Shown here in pieces: positions 56,566-64,000 of a stretch of DNA of 64,000 nt. Made by a program: the position numbers and the translations under genes. This DNA is from Nakamurella alba (lineage in GTDB: Bacteria > Actinomycetota > Actinomycetes > Mycobacteriales > Nakamurellaceae), in assembly GCF_009707545.1 (NCBI RefSeq), contig NZ_WLYK01000007.1, positions 1 to 64,000 on the forward strand, read 5' to 3'. The notes under the pieces are model-generated. The model made no database searches and had not been told where the DNA came from. It worked only from the letters and a program-made list of their open reading frames with translations. Each line of letters begins with the position of its first letter. Within the stretch, counting starts at the first letter, position 1.

Positions 56566-58103
56566 GCGCCGGCCCCCACGGTGGACTGCTCCGGGTCGGT
56601 CAGCGGGGACAGCCGGGACGACCCGGCCAGCAACAGCTCCCGCAGGTCACCGCGGTTGATCTTGCTGGACGAGTTGCGCGGCATGATGTCGATGACCGAC
56701 ACCGACGGCACCACCGGGGCCCGGCCGGCCACGGCGTCGCGCACCGCGGCGGCGTCGATCACCGCGCCGGCCGCCGGCTGCACGACCACGGCCAGGCCGT
56801 GTCCGTCGTCCAGCACGACGACCTCGTCGACGCCGGGCAGGTTGCCGACCAGCGTCTCCAGCTCGTACGGGAAGACGTACTTGCCGGCGACGACCAACGC
56901 GTCCTTCCAGCGGCCGAGCACCGACAGTGTGCCGTCCGGGTTCCAGTCGCCGACGTCGCCGGTGTAGAACCAGCCGTCGGCGGCGGTCCCGACGTTCGAC
57001 TGGCCCTCCTCGGTCGGCAGCACGTAGCCCGGGCTGACGGCGACGCCGCGCACCCGGATCTCACCGCGGGAGCCCGCATCGGCGACCGCACCGGAGAACG
57101 GCGCGACCTCGACGTTCGCCAGCGGCGCCGGGGTGCCGGCGACGAAGTCCGCACCGTAGGCCGGCATCGAGCTGGTCAGCGTGGCGATGGTGCTGGTCTC
57201 GGTCAGCCCGTAGCTGTTGACCACCTCACCACGGTCGCCGACCAGGGCGCCGAGGGCGTCCATGATCGGGCCCGGCGTCCGCTGGCCGGTCGAGACCGCC
57301 ACCCGCAGACCACGTTCCGGCAGCAGGTCGGCGACGCCGGAGGCGAGCAGCGACCGCCAGCCCGGGGCCTGCAGCGGCAGGATGGTGACCCCGTCGCGGG
57401 AGGCGAGCTCGATGGTCTCCGGGGAGACCTCGTCCAGCGCGACGATGCAGCCGCCCATCAGGATCATGCAGCGCAGCGCGCCGATGGCCACGTTGATGTT
57501 GGTCGGGCTGGCGCAGATCCACCGCTCGGAGTGCCGGGTGCGCATGCAGAGGTTCCGGTTCACCGCGTCCCAGAAGTCCGCGCCGACGCTGCGCACCATG
57601 CCCTTGGGCACACCGGTGGTGCCGGTCGAGTACTGGATCGCGGACACCTCGTCATCGGTGCGCTCCACCCAGTTGCGGGTGGCGTCCGGGGTGCCGGACA
57701 CCTGCGCCAGGACCGCCGGTCCGTCCACGGTGAACAGCGGGATGCCCGTCGCCGCAGCGGCTTCCGGCGCGCCGGTCAGCTCCGGGCCGCAGAACAGCTC
57801 GGTGATGCCGGCGGTGCGGATGGCGCCGACCAGGTGCTCGCCGAGGCCGATGCCGAGCAGCACCGGGCGCAGCCCGGCCGCCTGCGCGGCCAGGTACAGC
57901 TGGATGCCGATGGTGCCGCGGTAGACGCCGATGCCGATCGCCTCGCCGGGCACCCGGCCACGGGCGCGGAAACCGGCCACCAGCTCGTCCATCCGGACAC
58001 CCAGGTCGCCCCAGGTGAGCCGGCCCTCGGACGGGCTGTCGATGGCCGGGGCGTCGGCCAGCCGGTGGGCGTTGGCGGCGACCCGGGTCAGGAGGTCGGG
58101 CAC
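56562..58103 (-). CDS. Acyl-CoA synthetase/AMP-dependent ligase (class I adenylate-forming)
   Basis: 513 residues. The core motifs are IQYSTGTTGVPKGM (A3, near 175), NSYGLTETST (A5, near 303), GWFYTGDVGDWNPDG (A7, near 385), GRWKDALVVAGKYVFPYELE (A8, near 403) and the Lys of A10 in SSSKINRGDLRELL near 480. It adenylates a carboxylic acid and passes it to CoA or another thiol. The acid pocket has no recognised code. Start and stop overlap both neighbours, so it is tightly coupled to an amidohydrolase and the racemase. It probably activates the acid left after hydrolysis. Confidence 0.9.
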   Translation of the reverse strand: MPDLLTRVAANAHRLADAPAIDSPSEGRLTWGDLGVRMDELVAGFRARGRVPGEAIGIGVYRGTIGIQLYLAAQAAGLRPVLLGIGLGEHLVGAIRTAGITELFCGPELTGAPEAAAATGIPLFTVDGPAVLAQVSGTPDATRNWVERTDDEVSAIQYSTGTTGVPKGMVRSVGADFWDAVNRNLCMRTRHSERWICASPTNINVAIGALRCMILMGGCIVALDEVSPETIELASRDGVTILPLQAPGWRSLLASGVADLLPERGLRVAVSTGQRTPGPIMDALGALVGDRGEVVNSYGLTETSTIATLTSSMPAYGADFVAGTPAPLANVEVAPFSGAVADAGSRGEIRVRGVAVSPGYVLPTEEGQSNVGTAADGWFYTGDVGDWNPDGTLSVLGRWKDALVVAGKYVFPYELETLVGNLPGVDEVVVLDDGHGLAVVVQPAAGAVIDAAAVRDAVAGRAPVVPSVSVIDIMPRNSSSKINRGDLRELLLAGSSRLSPLTDPEQSTVGAGA

Positions 58104-59536
58104 GGCACGGCTCCGTTCCGTCGGGAAGTGCTGGGCAGCACCTCGGTGAGCAGGCCCTCGTCCACCGCGGTGGACCAGATCTCCTGCAGGGCGGTGTCCG
58201 CGGCCGCACGCAGGGCGGCGATGTCGGTACCCACGACGGCCCCGTCGCGGACCCGGATCTCGCCGTCCACGACGACCAGCCGGACGTCACGGCCGCTGGC
58301 GTACAGCGCGACCGTCTGGATCGGGTCGAACACCGGCCAGGTGGCGGCGTCGGCCAGCGAGATGCCGACCAGGTCGGCCAGGGCACCGGCCTCGATGACG
58401 CCGAGGTCGGGGCGGTGCAGTGCCCGGCCGCCGCCGGCGGTGGCGATCTCCAGCACCTCGGCCGAGGCCGGGGTGTGCAGCCGACCGGTGGCGATCTTGC
58501 CGAGAGTCGTGGCCAGGGTGAGTTCCTCGACCATGTCGCAGCTGAAGCCGTCGGTACCGAGGGACACCTTGATGCCGGCGTCCCGGAAGACCTGGAACGG
58601 TGAGGTGAGCGCCTCCTTCGCCTTGCGCGAGGCGCAGTGGGCGATGGTGATGCCCGAGCTCGCGGCGAGCTCGTAGTCCTCGACCGGCAGGTAGGTGGCG
58701 TGCGCGGCGATGAGCCGGTCGTCGGCCAGCCCGGCCCGCTCCAGCACCCGCAGCGGGGTGGTGCCGTACTTGCGCTGCGTCTCGGCCAGCTCGCCCGGTG
58801 CCTGGCACAGGTGGGTGGTGACCAGGCAGTCCAGCCGCTGCGCGGCCTCGGCGACGCCCTGCAGCACCGAGAACTCGTCGGTGTGCACGGCCGCTGGGCC
58901 GAGCAGCATGCGGATCCGGCCGTCGGCGGCGCCGTCCCAGGTCGCGAACATCTCCTCCAGCTCGGCGAGCTCGGAGTTCTGCTTGTCACCGCTGATGCTG
59001 TCCGGCCGCTCCGCGCTGCCGTCGCCGGCGGTGCGGTCCAGCTGGCCCAGCCGGTGCGTGACGTCCAGCGGGATGGTCGGCCCGGTCCAGGTCCGGATGC
59101 CGCTGCGGGCGGCGATGTCCAGGTAGCCGTGGATGTCGGTGGAGGCGTGGTTGACGATGGTGGTGGTGCCGCTGCGCAGCATGCCCAGCGTGTCCCACTC
59201 CATGACGGCCCGGAAGCTCTCCCGGAACCGCTCCTGGTACGCCCATCGCCACAGCCGGGACAGCGGGACGTAGAACGGCATGCCGTCCGGCAGCGGGTAG
59301 TCCTCGGAGATGCCGCGGCCGACCGGTCCGGCACCCACGTGGGTGTGGGTGTTCACCAGGCCGGGCATCAGCAGCTGGTCGGCCAGCTCCACCACCTCGG
59401 CGTCGATCCCGGACAGGTCGGCGCCGGCGTCGAGCACCGCGGTGATGCGGTTGTCCTCGACGAGCACGCTCGCGCCCTCCCGGATCCCGTCCGGGGTGAG
59501 CACCCACTTCGGCCGGAACAGCCGGCGGTCGCCCAT
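58088..59536 (-). CDS. Amidohydrolase, TRZ/ATZ-type, second paralogue
   Basis: 482 residues. Metal ligands are NTHTHV (His64, His66), VTTHLCQAPGE (near 237), the His in LIAAHATYL (near 275) and the Asp in SLGTDGFSCD (near 328). Here the standard GTDG signature is intact, in contrast to the paralogue at 46243 that reads GLGLDG. The TIM barrel is flanked by an N- and C-terminal beta domain (VEDNRITAVLDAGADL; RLVVVDGEIRVRDGAVV). The enzymes of this branch remove amino or chloro groups from N-heterocycles or deaminate adenine-type side chains. It is followed with overlap by the acyl-AMP ligase gene and preceded by the VOC gene. Confidence 0.88.
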   Translation of the reverse strand: MGDRRLFRPKWVLTPDGIREGASVLVEDNRITAVLDAGADLSGIDAEVVELADQLLMPGLVNTHTHVGAGPVGRGISEDYPLPDGMPFYVPLSRLWRWAYQERFRESFRAVMEWDTLGMLRSGTTTIVNHASTDIHGYLDIAARSGIRTWTGPTIPLDVTHRLGQLDRTAGDGSAERPDSISGDKQNSELAELEEMFATWDGAADGRIRMLLGPAAVHTDEFSVLQGVAEAAQRLDCLVTTHLCQAPGELAETQRKYGTTPLRVLERAGLADDRLIAAHATYLPVEDYELAASSGITIAHCASRKAKEALTSPFQVFRDAGIKVSLGTDGFSCDMVEELTLATTLGKIATGRLHTPASAEVLEIATAGGGRALHRPDLGVIEAGALADLVGISLADAATWPVFDPIQTVALYASGRDVRLVVVDGEIRVRDGAVVGTDIAALRAAADTALQEIWSTAVDEGLLTEVLPSTSRRNGAVPCPTS

Positions 59537-59537
59537 C

Positions 59538-59903
59538 TCAGCCCTCGCGCAGGACGAAGACGTTGCCGTCGAGGTCCTTGAACGTGGCCCACCAGCCGAA
59601 CCCGGCCTTGATCGGGGCGGTGACGATCTCGACGCCCTTGGCGGTCAGCTCCTCGACGGTGGCGAGCACGTCGTCGCAGATGAAGGTGATGCCGGAGAAG
59701 AACTCGACCTCGTCGAAGATCGGCCAGTTGAGCACCATCATCGCGCCGCCGTCGACACCGCGGGTCTCCAGCCAGCGCTTGGGCAGGAAGTCCGGCATCG
59801 GGGTGTCCGAGATGGCCTCGAGTCCGACCTGCTCGGTCCAGAACGCCTTCGCCTTGTCCTGGTCGCGGACCTTGATGTTGATGCCGCGGATGGCCTTGAT
59901 CAC
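59538..59903 (-). CDS. VOC-family (glyoxalase-like) enzyme
   Basis: 121 residues starting at GTG 59903, after an AGAGGA site. The VOC halves are IRGINIKVRDQDKAKAFWTEQVGLE and IVTAPIKAGFGWWATFKDLDGNVFVL (each shown in part). The C-terminal Glu/Asp pattern fits metal-binding VOC enzymes. It lies 1 base before the amidohydrolase start. It may open a ring, isomerise an intermediate or take part in dioxygen chemistry, but it lacks a partner of the extradiol dioxygenase size. Confidence 0.85.
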   Translation of the reverse strand: MIKAIRGINIKVRDQDKAKAFWTEQVGLEAISDTPMPDFLPKRWLETRGVDGGAMMVLNWPIFDEVEFFSGITFICDDVLATVEELTAKGVEIVTAPIKAGFGWWATFKDLDGNVFVLREG

Positions 59904-60000
59904 TGCTGTGCTGTCCTCTCGGGGGGTGGTACCGGAAGTGCTTGCTGTACGGGGTGTCTCGTGGAGTTGTTGTGCTCTTCGGTGCGTCGCCGGCGCCGGT

Positions 60001-61365
60001 TCAGCCCTGCGGGCAGTGCACGATGATGTCGGCGGCGACCGTGCAGCCGGGCACCTCGAGCGATCCCGGCGGGACCTCGAAGAAGCCGGCGGCCGGCAGG
60101 CCGTCGGTGAACGGCTCCGGCCAGACCTCGAAAAGCGTGGCCAGGTCACCGAAGTCGGTGAGGTACAGGTCGGCCTTGACGGTGTTCTCGATCGAGGTGC
60201 CCGCTGCGGCGCAGATCTTCGCGACGTCCTCGTGGATGGCCCGCACCTGGTCCACCAGCGCGCGCCGGGTGAACGGCAGTCCGTCCTGCGCGGCCACCGC
60301 CGCCGGCAGCGGACCGTCGGCCGACCGGCCGAGCTGGGTGGACAGGAACAGGAACTCGCCGGACCGGATGGCCTGCACCTGGTGGCCGATGGCCGGCAAC
60401 GCGTCCGGCGCGGTGATGACCTCGCGGTCGCCACCGGCGTCGCGGCGGGCGACGATCACGAAGATCTCGACGTTGCCGCCCTTGACCCCGCCGATGCCGC
60501 TGACCGGGACGATGGCCCGGGCCGGCGGGCTGTCCGGCCAGTTCTGCTGCCAGACCTCCTCCACGGCGGGAAGGTTCCGCATGCCCTCCGGGGTCAGGTA
60601 CAGCACCACCTTGACCACGTCGGCCCAGTCGGCGCCGGCCGACTCCATGGTGATACGGATCTGCCGGAGCGTCTCCGCGGTCTCCGCCGCGACCTGGTTG
60701 CCGTACCAGATGTGCTGCGGCACGCGAGCATTCGGGTGCAGGCCGGACTCGAAGTCGGTGGGGATGAAGCCGGCACTGAACAGCAGTGGGCCGGCCTCCA
60801 TGCCGACCGAGTAGCCGCCCAGCGGGTTGTGCACGTCGTGCGCGTAGGCCCGCTTGCTGATCCCGGAGTCGTCCAGCAGCGAGACCAGCTGGATCTCGAT
60901 CAGCGAGTCCTTGGCCACCAGCCGGTCCACCGGCAGCAGGCAGCTGGCCGGGCGGTCGTCGATCAGGAACTCGTTGCGGCCCTGGATGTACGCGTGCGCG
61001 ACGTCCCGCCAGGCCTCCCAGTGCTCGACGTATGCGTTCTGCGCGGAGTCGTCGCGGACGGCGTCACCGCGGAAGGTCGGCTGCCACTGGTTGATCGAGA
61101 CACCGGCCTCCAGCGAGGATCCCACCGCACCGAGGGCGGCGGACAGCCGGCGGTAGGTCTCCCGGACCTGCAGCTTGACCGGGTGCCCGGTGGTGCGCGG
61201 CAGGCCCGGGGACACCGAGGCGGCCGGTGCGACGCCGGTGGCGAAATCGACCGCGCTCATCGAGGCGGTGAAGGCGTACGGCCCGGCGGTGACCACCGAG
61301 CTGCTCGGGTACCACTCGGGGAAGTCCGCCCCGGGGACGTTGTGCGCGACGCGCTTGCTGGACAC
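60001..61365 (-). CDS. Triple RidA/YjgF-domain fusion protein
   Basis: 454 residues from GTG 61365, with AGGAG nine bases before; a longer ATG start at 61389 lacks such a site. Three RidA-fold repeats follow each other. Domain 1 (about 10-150) contains YTAGPYAFTASM-like start and EIQLVSLL end. Domain 2 (about 165-300) contains GPLLFSAGFIPTD, SPPARAIVPVSG with the key Arg, and NVEIFVIVA with the following Glu. Domain 3 (about 310-452) contains SGEFLFLSTQLG and ends AADIIVHC. RidA hydrolyses reactive enamines and imines from pyridoxal enzymes. Only the middle domain keeps the Arg. It fits a pathway with deaminases. Confidence 0.85.
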   Translation of the reverse strand: MSSKRVAHNVPGADFPEWYPSSSVVTAGPYAFTASMSAVDFATGVAPAASVSPGLPRTTGHPVKLQVRETYRRLSAALGAVGSSLEAGVSINQWQPTFRGDAVRDDSAQNAYVEHWEAWRDVAHAYIQGRNEFLIDDRPASCLLPVDRLVAKDSLIEIQLVSLLDDSGISKRAYAHDVHNPLGGYSVGMEAGPLLFSAGFIPTDFESGLHPNARVPQHIWYGNQVAAETAETLRQIRITMESAGADWADVVKVVLYLTPEGMRNLPAVEEVWQQNWPDSPPARAIVPVSGIGGVKGGNVEIFVIVARRDAGGDREVITAPDALPAIGHQVQAIRSGEFLFLSTQLGRSADGPLPAAVAAQDGLPFTRRALVDQVRAIHEDVAKICAAAGTSIENTVKADLYLTDFGDLATLFEVWPEPFTDGLPAAGFFEVPPGSLEVPGCTVAADIIVHCPQG

Positions 61366-61499
61366 CTGTGCTGGCTCCTGGGATCTCATGTGCGGATGTG
61401 GTGCTGGTACGGCATATGGCGGGGTGGTACAGGGTGGTGCGGGCACGGCGGCATCACCCCGGGAGCGGCGGGCACTCCCGAGGTCGGCTGCGCCAGGCG

Positions 61500-62294
61500 T
61501 TACAGCGCCTGGCCGCCGTCGACGAACAAGGTCTGGCCGATCATCATCTGGTTGCGCGGGCTGAGCAGGAAGGCGACCGGCAGCACCAGCTCCTCGGTCT
61601 GCATGATCCGGCCGCTGGGGATCCCGGCCACGACACCGGCGGAGAAGTCCGGGTTCTCGAACAGCGCCCGGTTGACGTCGGTGAGGGTGGCGGTCGGGGC
61701 GATCGCGTTGACCCGGATGCCCTTGGCCACCCACTCCTGGGTCAGCGTCTGCGCCAGCATGCTCACCGCGGCCTTCGAGGCGTTGTACGGGGCCCAGTCG
61801 TTGAAGCCGCGCTTGGCGAAGCTGGAGCTGGTCAGCACCATGGTGCCGCCGCCGGTCATCCGGCGGGCGGCCGTGCGCGCGGTGAGGAAGACACCGCTGA
61901 TGTTGACGTCCAGCACCGACCGGAAGTCCTCGGCCGGCATGTCCAGCGCCGGCTGGACCGCGGCGATACCGGCATTGGCGACGACACAGTCGATGCCACC
62001 GAAGGTCTCGACCGTCCGGTCCATGGCGGCGGCCAGCTGGTCCTCGTCGGTCACATCGGCACCGACGGCCAGGAACGTGCTGCCCTGTTCCTTGGCGGCC
62101 AGGCCGACGGCCTCCAGCTTGTCGGTGCGGCGGGCGACGCCGACCACGTTCATGCCCATCCGGCCCAGACCGAGGGCGACGGCCGCGCCGATGCCGCTGT
62201 TGGCGCCGGTGATGACCACGGTACGGCCGGCCAGGTCCAGGGCGCTGCCCAGGGCCGGGGACAGCTCGGCGGGAACGGTGGAGGTCACGACCAC
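61500..62294 (-). CDS. Short-chain dehydrogenase/reductase of the island
   Basis: 264 residues. The coenzyme loop is VVITGANSGIGAAVALGLG (about 26-44), NAGIAAV near 109, the catalytic Ser in MVLTSSSFAKRG near 152, the Y-x3-K pair in PYNASKAAVS near 167-171, and the end QTLFVDGGQAL, as in acetoacetyl-CoA reductase-type SDRs. Its 5' end overlaps the small coiled-coil gene by 10 bases. It is the only oxidoreductase in the operon. The natural substrate is unknown. Confidence 0.88.
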   Translation of the reverse strand: MVVTSTVPAELSPALGSALDLAGRTVVITGANSGIGAAVALGLGRMGMNVVGVARRTDKLEAVGLAAKEQGSTFLAVGADVTDEDQLAAAMDRTVETFGGIDCVVANAGIAAVQPALDMPAEDFRSVLDVNISGVFLTARTAARRMTGGGTMVLTSSSFAKRGFNDWAPYNASKAAVSMLAQTLTQEWVAKGIRVNAIAPTATLTDVNRALFENPDFSAGVVAGIPSGRIMQTEELVLPVAFLLSPRNQMMIGQTLFVDGGQAL

Positions 62295-62551
62295 TCCTGC
62301 CGGGCCAGCGGGGCGCCGAGGACGCGGCGGACCAGACGGGACCGGTCCTTGGCGAGCCGGGCGTGCGCCTTCTCGTCGGGCTCGAACCCGTCAATCTCGG
62401 CGACCTTCACGACATCCTTGGCCTCGAGCAGCTCCTCGAGCACGACCACCCGGTCGCGCAGGATCCACAGCTCCTCGGTGAGGGACTCGACCATGCGGGC
62501 GACGTCCTCCACCGTGGCCTGGTGCAGGTAACTCGGCGCGGTGCGCACCAT
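62285..62551 (-). CDS. Small coiled-coil protein of unknown function
   Basis: 88 residues: VEDVARMVESLTEELWILRDRVVVLEELLEAKDVV (in part) forms heptads over about residues 14-48, followed by a basic half ending in LGAPLARQEWS. It has no domain I recognise. It overlaps the SDR start by 10 bases and lies 61 bases after the methyltransferase gene. Small coiled-coil proteins in operons often hold enzymes together or make trimers or dimers; here this is only a guess. Confidence 0.75.
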   Translation of the reverse strand: MVRTAPSYLHQATVEDVARMVESLTEELWILRDRVVVLEELLEAKDVVKVAEIDGFEPDEKAHARLAKDRSRLVRRVLGAPLARQEWS

Positions 62552-62612
62552 ACCGGGACTTCCTTCTCTGTCTGTGTTGTCGCTATTTCTGGCAGAACTG
62601 CGAAGCGTCGGG

Positions 62613-63677
62613 TCAGGCGGGCTTGACGCCGCGGGTCACCCACGGGTAGTTGCCCGGGCCGACGCCGTACTCCTCGACCTCGACGAAGCCGGCGTCGCGG
62701 AAGATCTGGCCGCGGTCGATGAGGAGCGCGCCGCGCCAGAACGGCTCGCAGCGGTGGTCGGTCTCCCAGTCAAGGACGACGGATCGGAACAGCGACTCCT
62801 GCTGGGTGTACGGGGCGACGTCGCCGATGATCAGCTCGCCGCCCGGTTCCAGCACCCGGAAGGCCTCGCCGATGATCTGCTTGGCGACCGGGACCGGGAC
62901 CTCGTGCAGCAGGATGAAGGCGGCGACCATGTCGAAGGTGCCCTCGTCGTAGGGCAGCTCCTCGGCCGCGGCCTGGCGCAGGTCCCACTTCCAGCCGTTG
63001 CGCGCCGCGATCAGCTTGGCGTGCCGCAGCTCGCTCTCGCCCAGGTCGACGCCGTGGATCTGCGCGTCCGGCCAGGCGCGCTGCAGCGCGGAGGCCATGC
63101 GCCCGGTGCCGACGCCGAGCTCCAGGATGTTGCGATAGGAGTCCTTGCGGCCCTCCTTGGCGGTGACGTAGCGCTGGTCGGCGAAGCTCTCGCCCGGCTT
63201 GACCGCGCCGACACCGCCGGTGGCGAAGAGCAGGTCGTAGATGTAGTCGTGGATCATGAAGCCCATCCGCGGGTGGCCCTCCCAGCCGCCGGGCGCGAGG
63301 TGGAACTCCGTGTCGGTCCAGTACTTCGGTGCCGCGACGGACTCGTCCAGCACGAGAGTGCCGCCGGCGTCGGCCTGGTCGGCGTACTCGGCCTCGATCG
63401 CCGTGACCCCGTCCTCGTAGGCCTCCAGCGCGGCGACGTACTGGTGCTCACCGGAGACCCGCGTGTAGAAGCGGTCCCAGGCGAAGGCAGCGGAGGGCTC
63501 CAGCAGCTCGTAGCCCTTCTTCAGCTTCGCCTGCGTGTTCTCCGGCAGCTCGACGCTCTCCAGGGCGGTGGCCAGGTCGGCCGCGGCCGCCTTCTGCAGC
63601 TCACGCCCGGACCAGCCGGCCATCTCTGCCAGGAAGGCGAAGTGAGCGCGTCCGCGCTGGGTGAGACCTGTCTTCAT
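62613..63677 (-). CDS. SAM-dependent methyltransferase, class I, with long N-terminal region
   Basis: 354 residues from ATG 63677, with GGAGAAGGG before it. The N-terminal 185 residues are helical (MAGWSGRELQKAAAADLATAL near the start) and unlike common methyltransferases. The class I core follows: motif I is LELGVGTGRMASAL (about 187), then VDLGESELRHAKLI, FDMVAAFILLHEV and FRVLEPGGELIIGDV. The acceptor is unknown. It is the first gene of the long minus-strand operon; the island palindrome at 63814-63828 lies 137 bases upstream. Confidence 0.86.
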   Translation of the reverse strand: MKTGLTQRGRAHFAFLAEMAGWSGRELQKAAAADLATALESVELPENTQAKLKKGYELLEPSAAFAWDRFYTRVSGEHQYVAALEAYEDGVTAIEAEYADQADAGGTLVLDESVAAPKYWTDTEFHLAPGGWEGHPRMGFMIHDYIYDLLFATGGVGAVKPGESFADQRYVTAKEGRKDSYRNILELGVGTGRMASALQRAWPDAQIHGVDLGESELRHAKLIAARNGWKWDLRQAAAEELPYDEGTFDMVAAFILLHEVPVPVAKQIIGEAFRVLEPGGELIIGDVAPYTQQESLFRSVVLDWETDHRCEPFWRGALLIDRGQIFRDAGFVEVEEYGVGPGNYPWVTRGVKPA

Positions 63678-63813
63678 GGATCGACCCTTCTCCACGACCG
63701 TGGCCCGGTGTGCCCGGGTTGGTGCTCGGTGCTTGCTGGTGGTGCTGGTCCCGCCGCCCGGCCTCGGTGCCGGTCGACAGACTTTCCGATTCGTCCGGAT
63801 TCGTTCCCGCCTG

Positions 63814-63828
63814 TGGAACGCTGTTCCA
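63814..63828. promoter_or_regulatory. IclR-type operator in front of the long operon
   Basis: TGGAACGCTGTTCCA is the same island palindrome with one arm mismatch (perfect over TGGAAC and GTTCCA apart from the central bases). It lies 137 bases before the methyltransferase ATG on the minus strand, within the AT-rich stretch 63770-63840, the likely promoter of the operon running from 63677 to 45291. Confidence 0.7.
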
Positions 63829-63859
63829 AATTTGAGACTGGACCTTCGCGACCGTCAGG

Positions 63860-64000
63860 TCAACGGCTGCGGGCGAGCGGTAACCCAGACGTAACGTCCG
63901 GGGTGACGCCGGTCGCGCCGCCTGCCGGATCGGCGACGACAGCGGCGGCCTGCGCAGCGGTCTCGGCGGCAACGAAGCTCAGCCCGAGCGCGGTCAGCAG
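63860..64000 (-). CDS. Partial gene at right edge (C-terminal fragment), unidentified
   Basis: Reading inward from the right edge on the minus strand, an open frame of 46 codons without interruption ends in TGA at 63860-63862. Its codons strongly favour G/C in third place (LLTALGLSFVAAETAAQ is its start as seen). It is the end of a gene that continues outside the window. The Ala/Leu-rich composition could be a helical C-terminus. No family can be named. Confidence 0.42.
   Translation of the reverse strand: MLTALGLSFVAAETAAQAAAVVADPAGGATGVTPDVTSGLPLARSR

Noticed and set aside
60001-62394. 797-residue fusion of SDR-antisense and RidA
   Set aside because: The first 340 residues are an antisense-type frame of the SDR gene region; the RidA protein has its own GTG with a ribosome binding site at 61365.
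38563-64000. Prophage, transposon or integrative element
   Set aside because: No integrase, transposase, tRNA attachment site or flanking direct repeat of that scale was seen; base composition is like the rest.

Overview
The window is about 72% GC, densely packed, with strong G/C at third codon positions, GTG starts and many 4-base start/stop overlaps. Together with an ECF42-type sigma factor next to a DGPF/YciI protein, a Mrx1-like redoxin and a DtxR/IdeR-like iron box, this points to a high-GC actinobacterium, possibly of the Nakamurella/Frankia-like kind. The genus cannot be fixed from the sequence alone. No rRNA, tRNA, CRISPR array, transposase or phage gene was seen.

Layout of the first half. 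0.2-6.8 kb holds a CNNM/CBS membrane protein pair, an AraC regulator, a glutamate-cysteine ligase-like enzyme and small VOC, DUF2200 and VanZ-like genes. 7.1-9.5 kb holds a SipW-type secreted protein followed by a signal peptidase fused to its own internal signal-like segment and a LamG domain. 9.5-13.1 kb encodes a heterodimeric ABC exporter behind an iron-box-like site. 13.1-17.6 kb has an SDR and a large cell-wall-anchored subtilase-fold protein with sedolisin-like catalytic residues. 17.7-23.2 kb is mixed housekeeping and stress: SDR, DUF1003, MBL-fold hydrolase, adenylate kinase, redoxin, S51 peptidase and an APH(3')-like phosphotransferase. 23.5-26.7 kb is a three-gene flavinylated electron-transfer system (FMN lipoprotein, ApbE, membrane domain fused to a ferredoxin-reductase-like domain). 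26.8-38.5 kb holds a lipoprotein metallopeptidase, a zinc alcohol dehydrogenase with a PucR regulator, YceI, TerC, the YciI/ECF42 pair, an AlkZ-like protein, and a polyol dehydrogenase with a xylulokinase-like kinase.

The second half (38.6-63.9 kb) looks like one catabolic island. A divergent block carries an MFS transporter, a CitE-like lyase, a CaiB CoA-transferase, a cyclase-family hydrolase and an MmgE/PrpD protein. After a 765-base non-coding stretch of hairpin repeats come 17 genes all on the minus strand: methyltransferase, small coiled-coil protein, SDR, triple RidA, VOC, amidohydrolase, acyl-AMP ligase, Asp/Glu racemase, lipoprotein binding protein, AhpD-like protein, two alpha/beta hydrolases, a complete oligopeptide-type ABC importer, a second amidohydrolase and an IclR regulator. 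Near-identical 15-base palindromes (TGGAA-N5-TTCCA) lie in front of the CitE/MFS pair, the CaiB/cyclase pair and the methyltransferase gene, which heads the long operon. They match the known E. coli IclR operator style, so the local IclR protein probably controls the whole island.

The island has no oxygenase. Uptake by a peptide-type importer, hydrolysis or deamination by amidohydrolases, enamine/imine clean-up by RidA, CoA activation and CitE-type cleavage is a plausible order of events. The substrate is unknown. This regulon is my best candidate for an undescribed system; the signal peptidase-LamG fusion is second.
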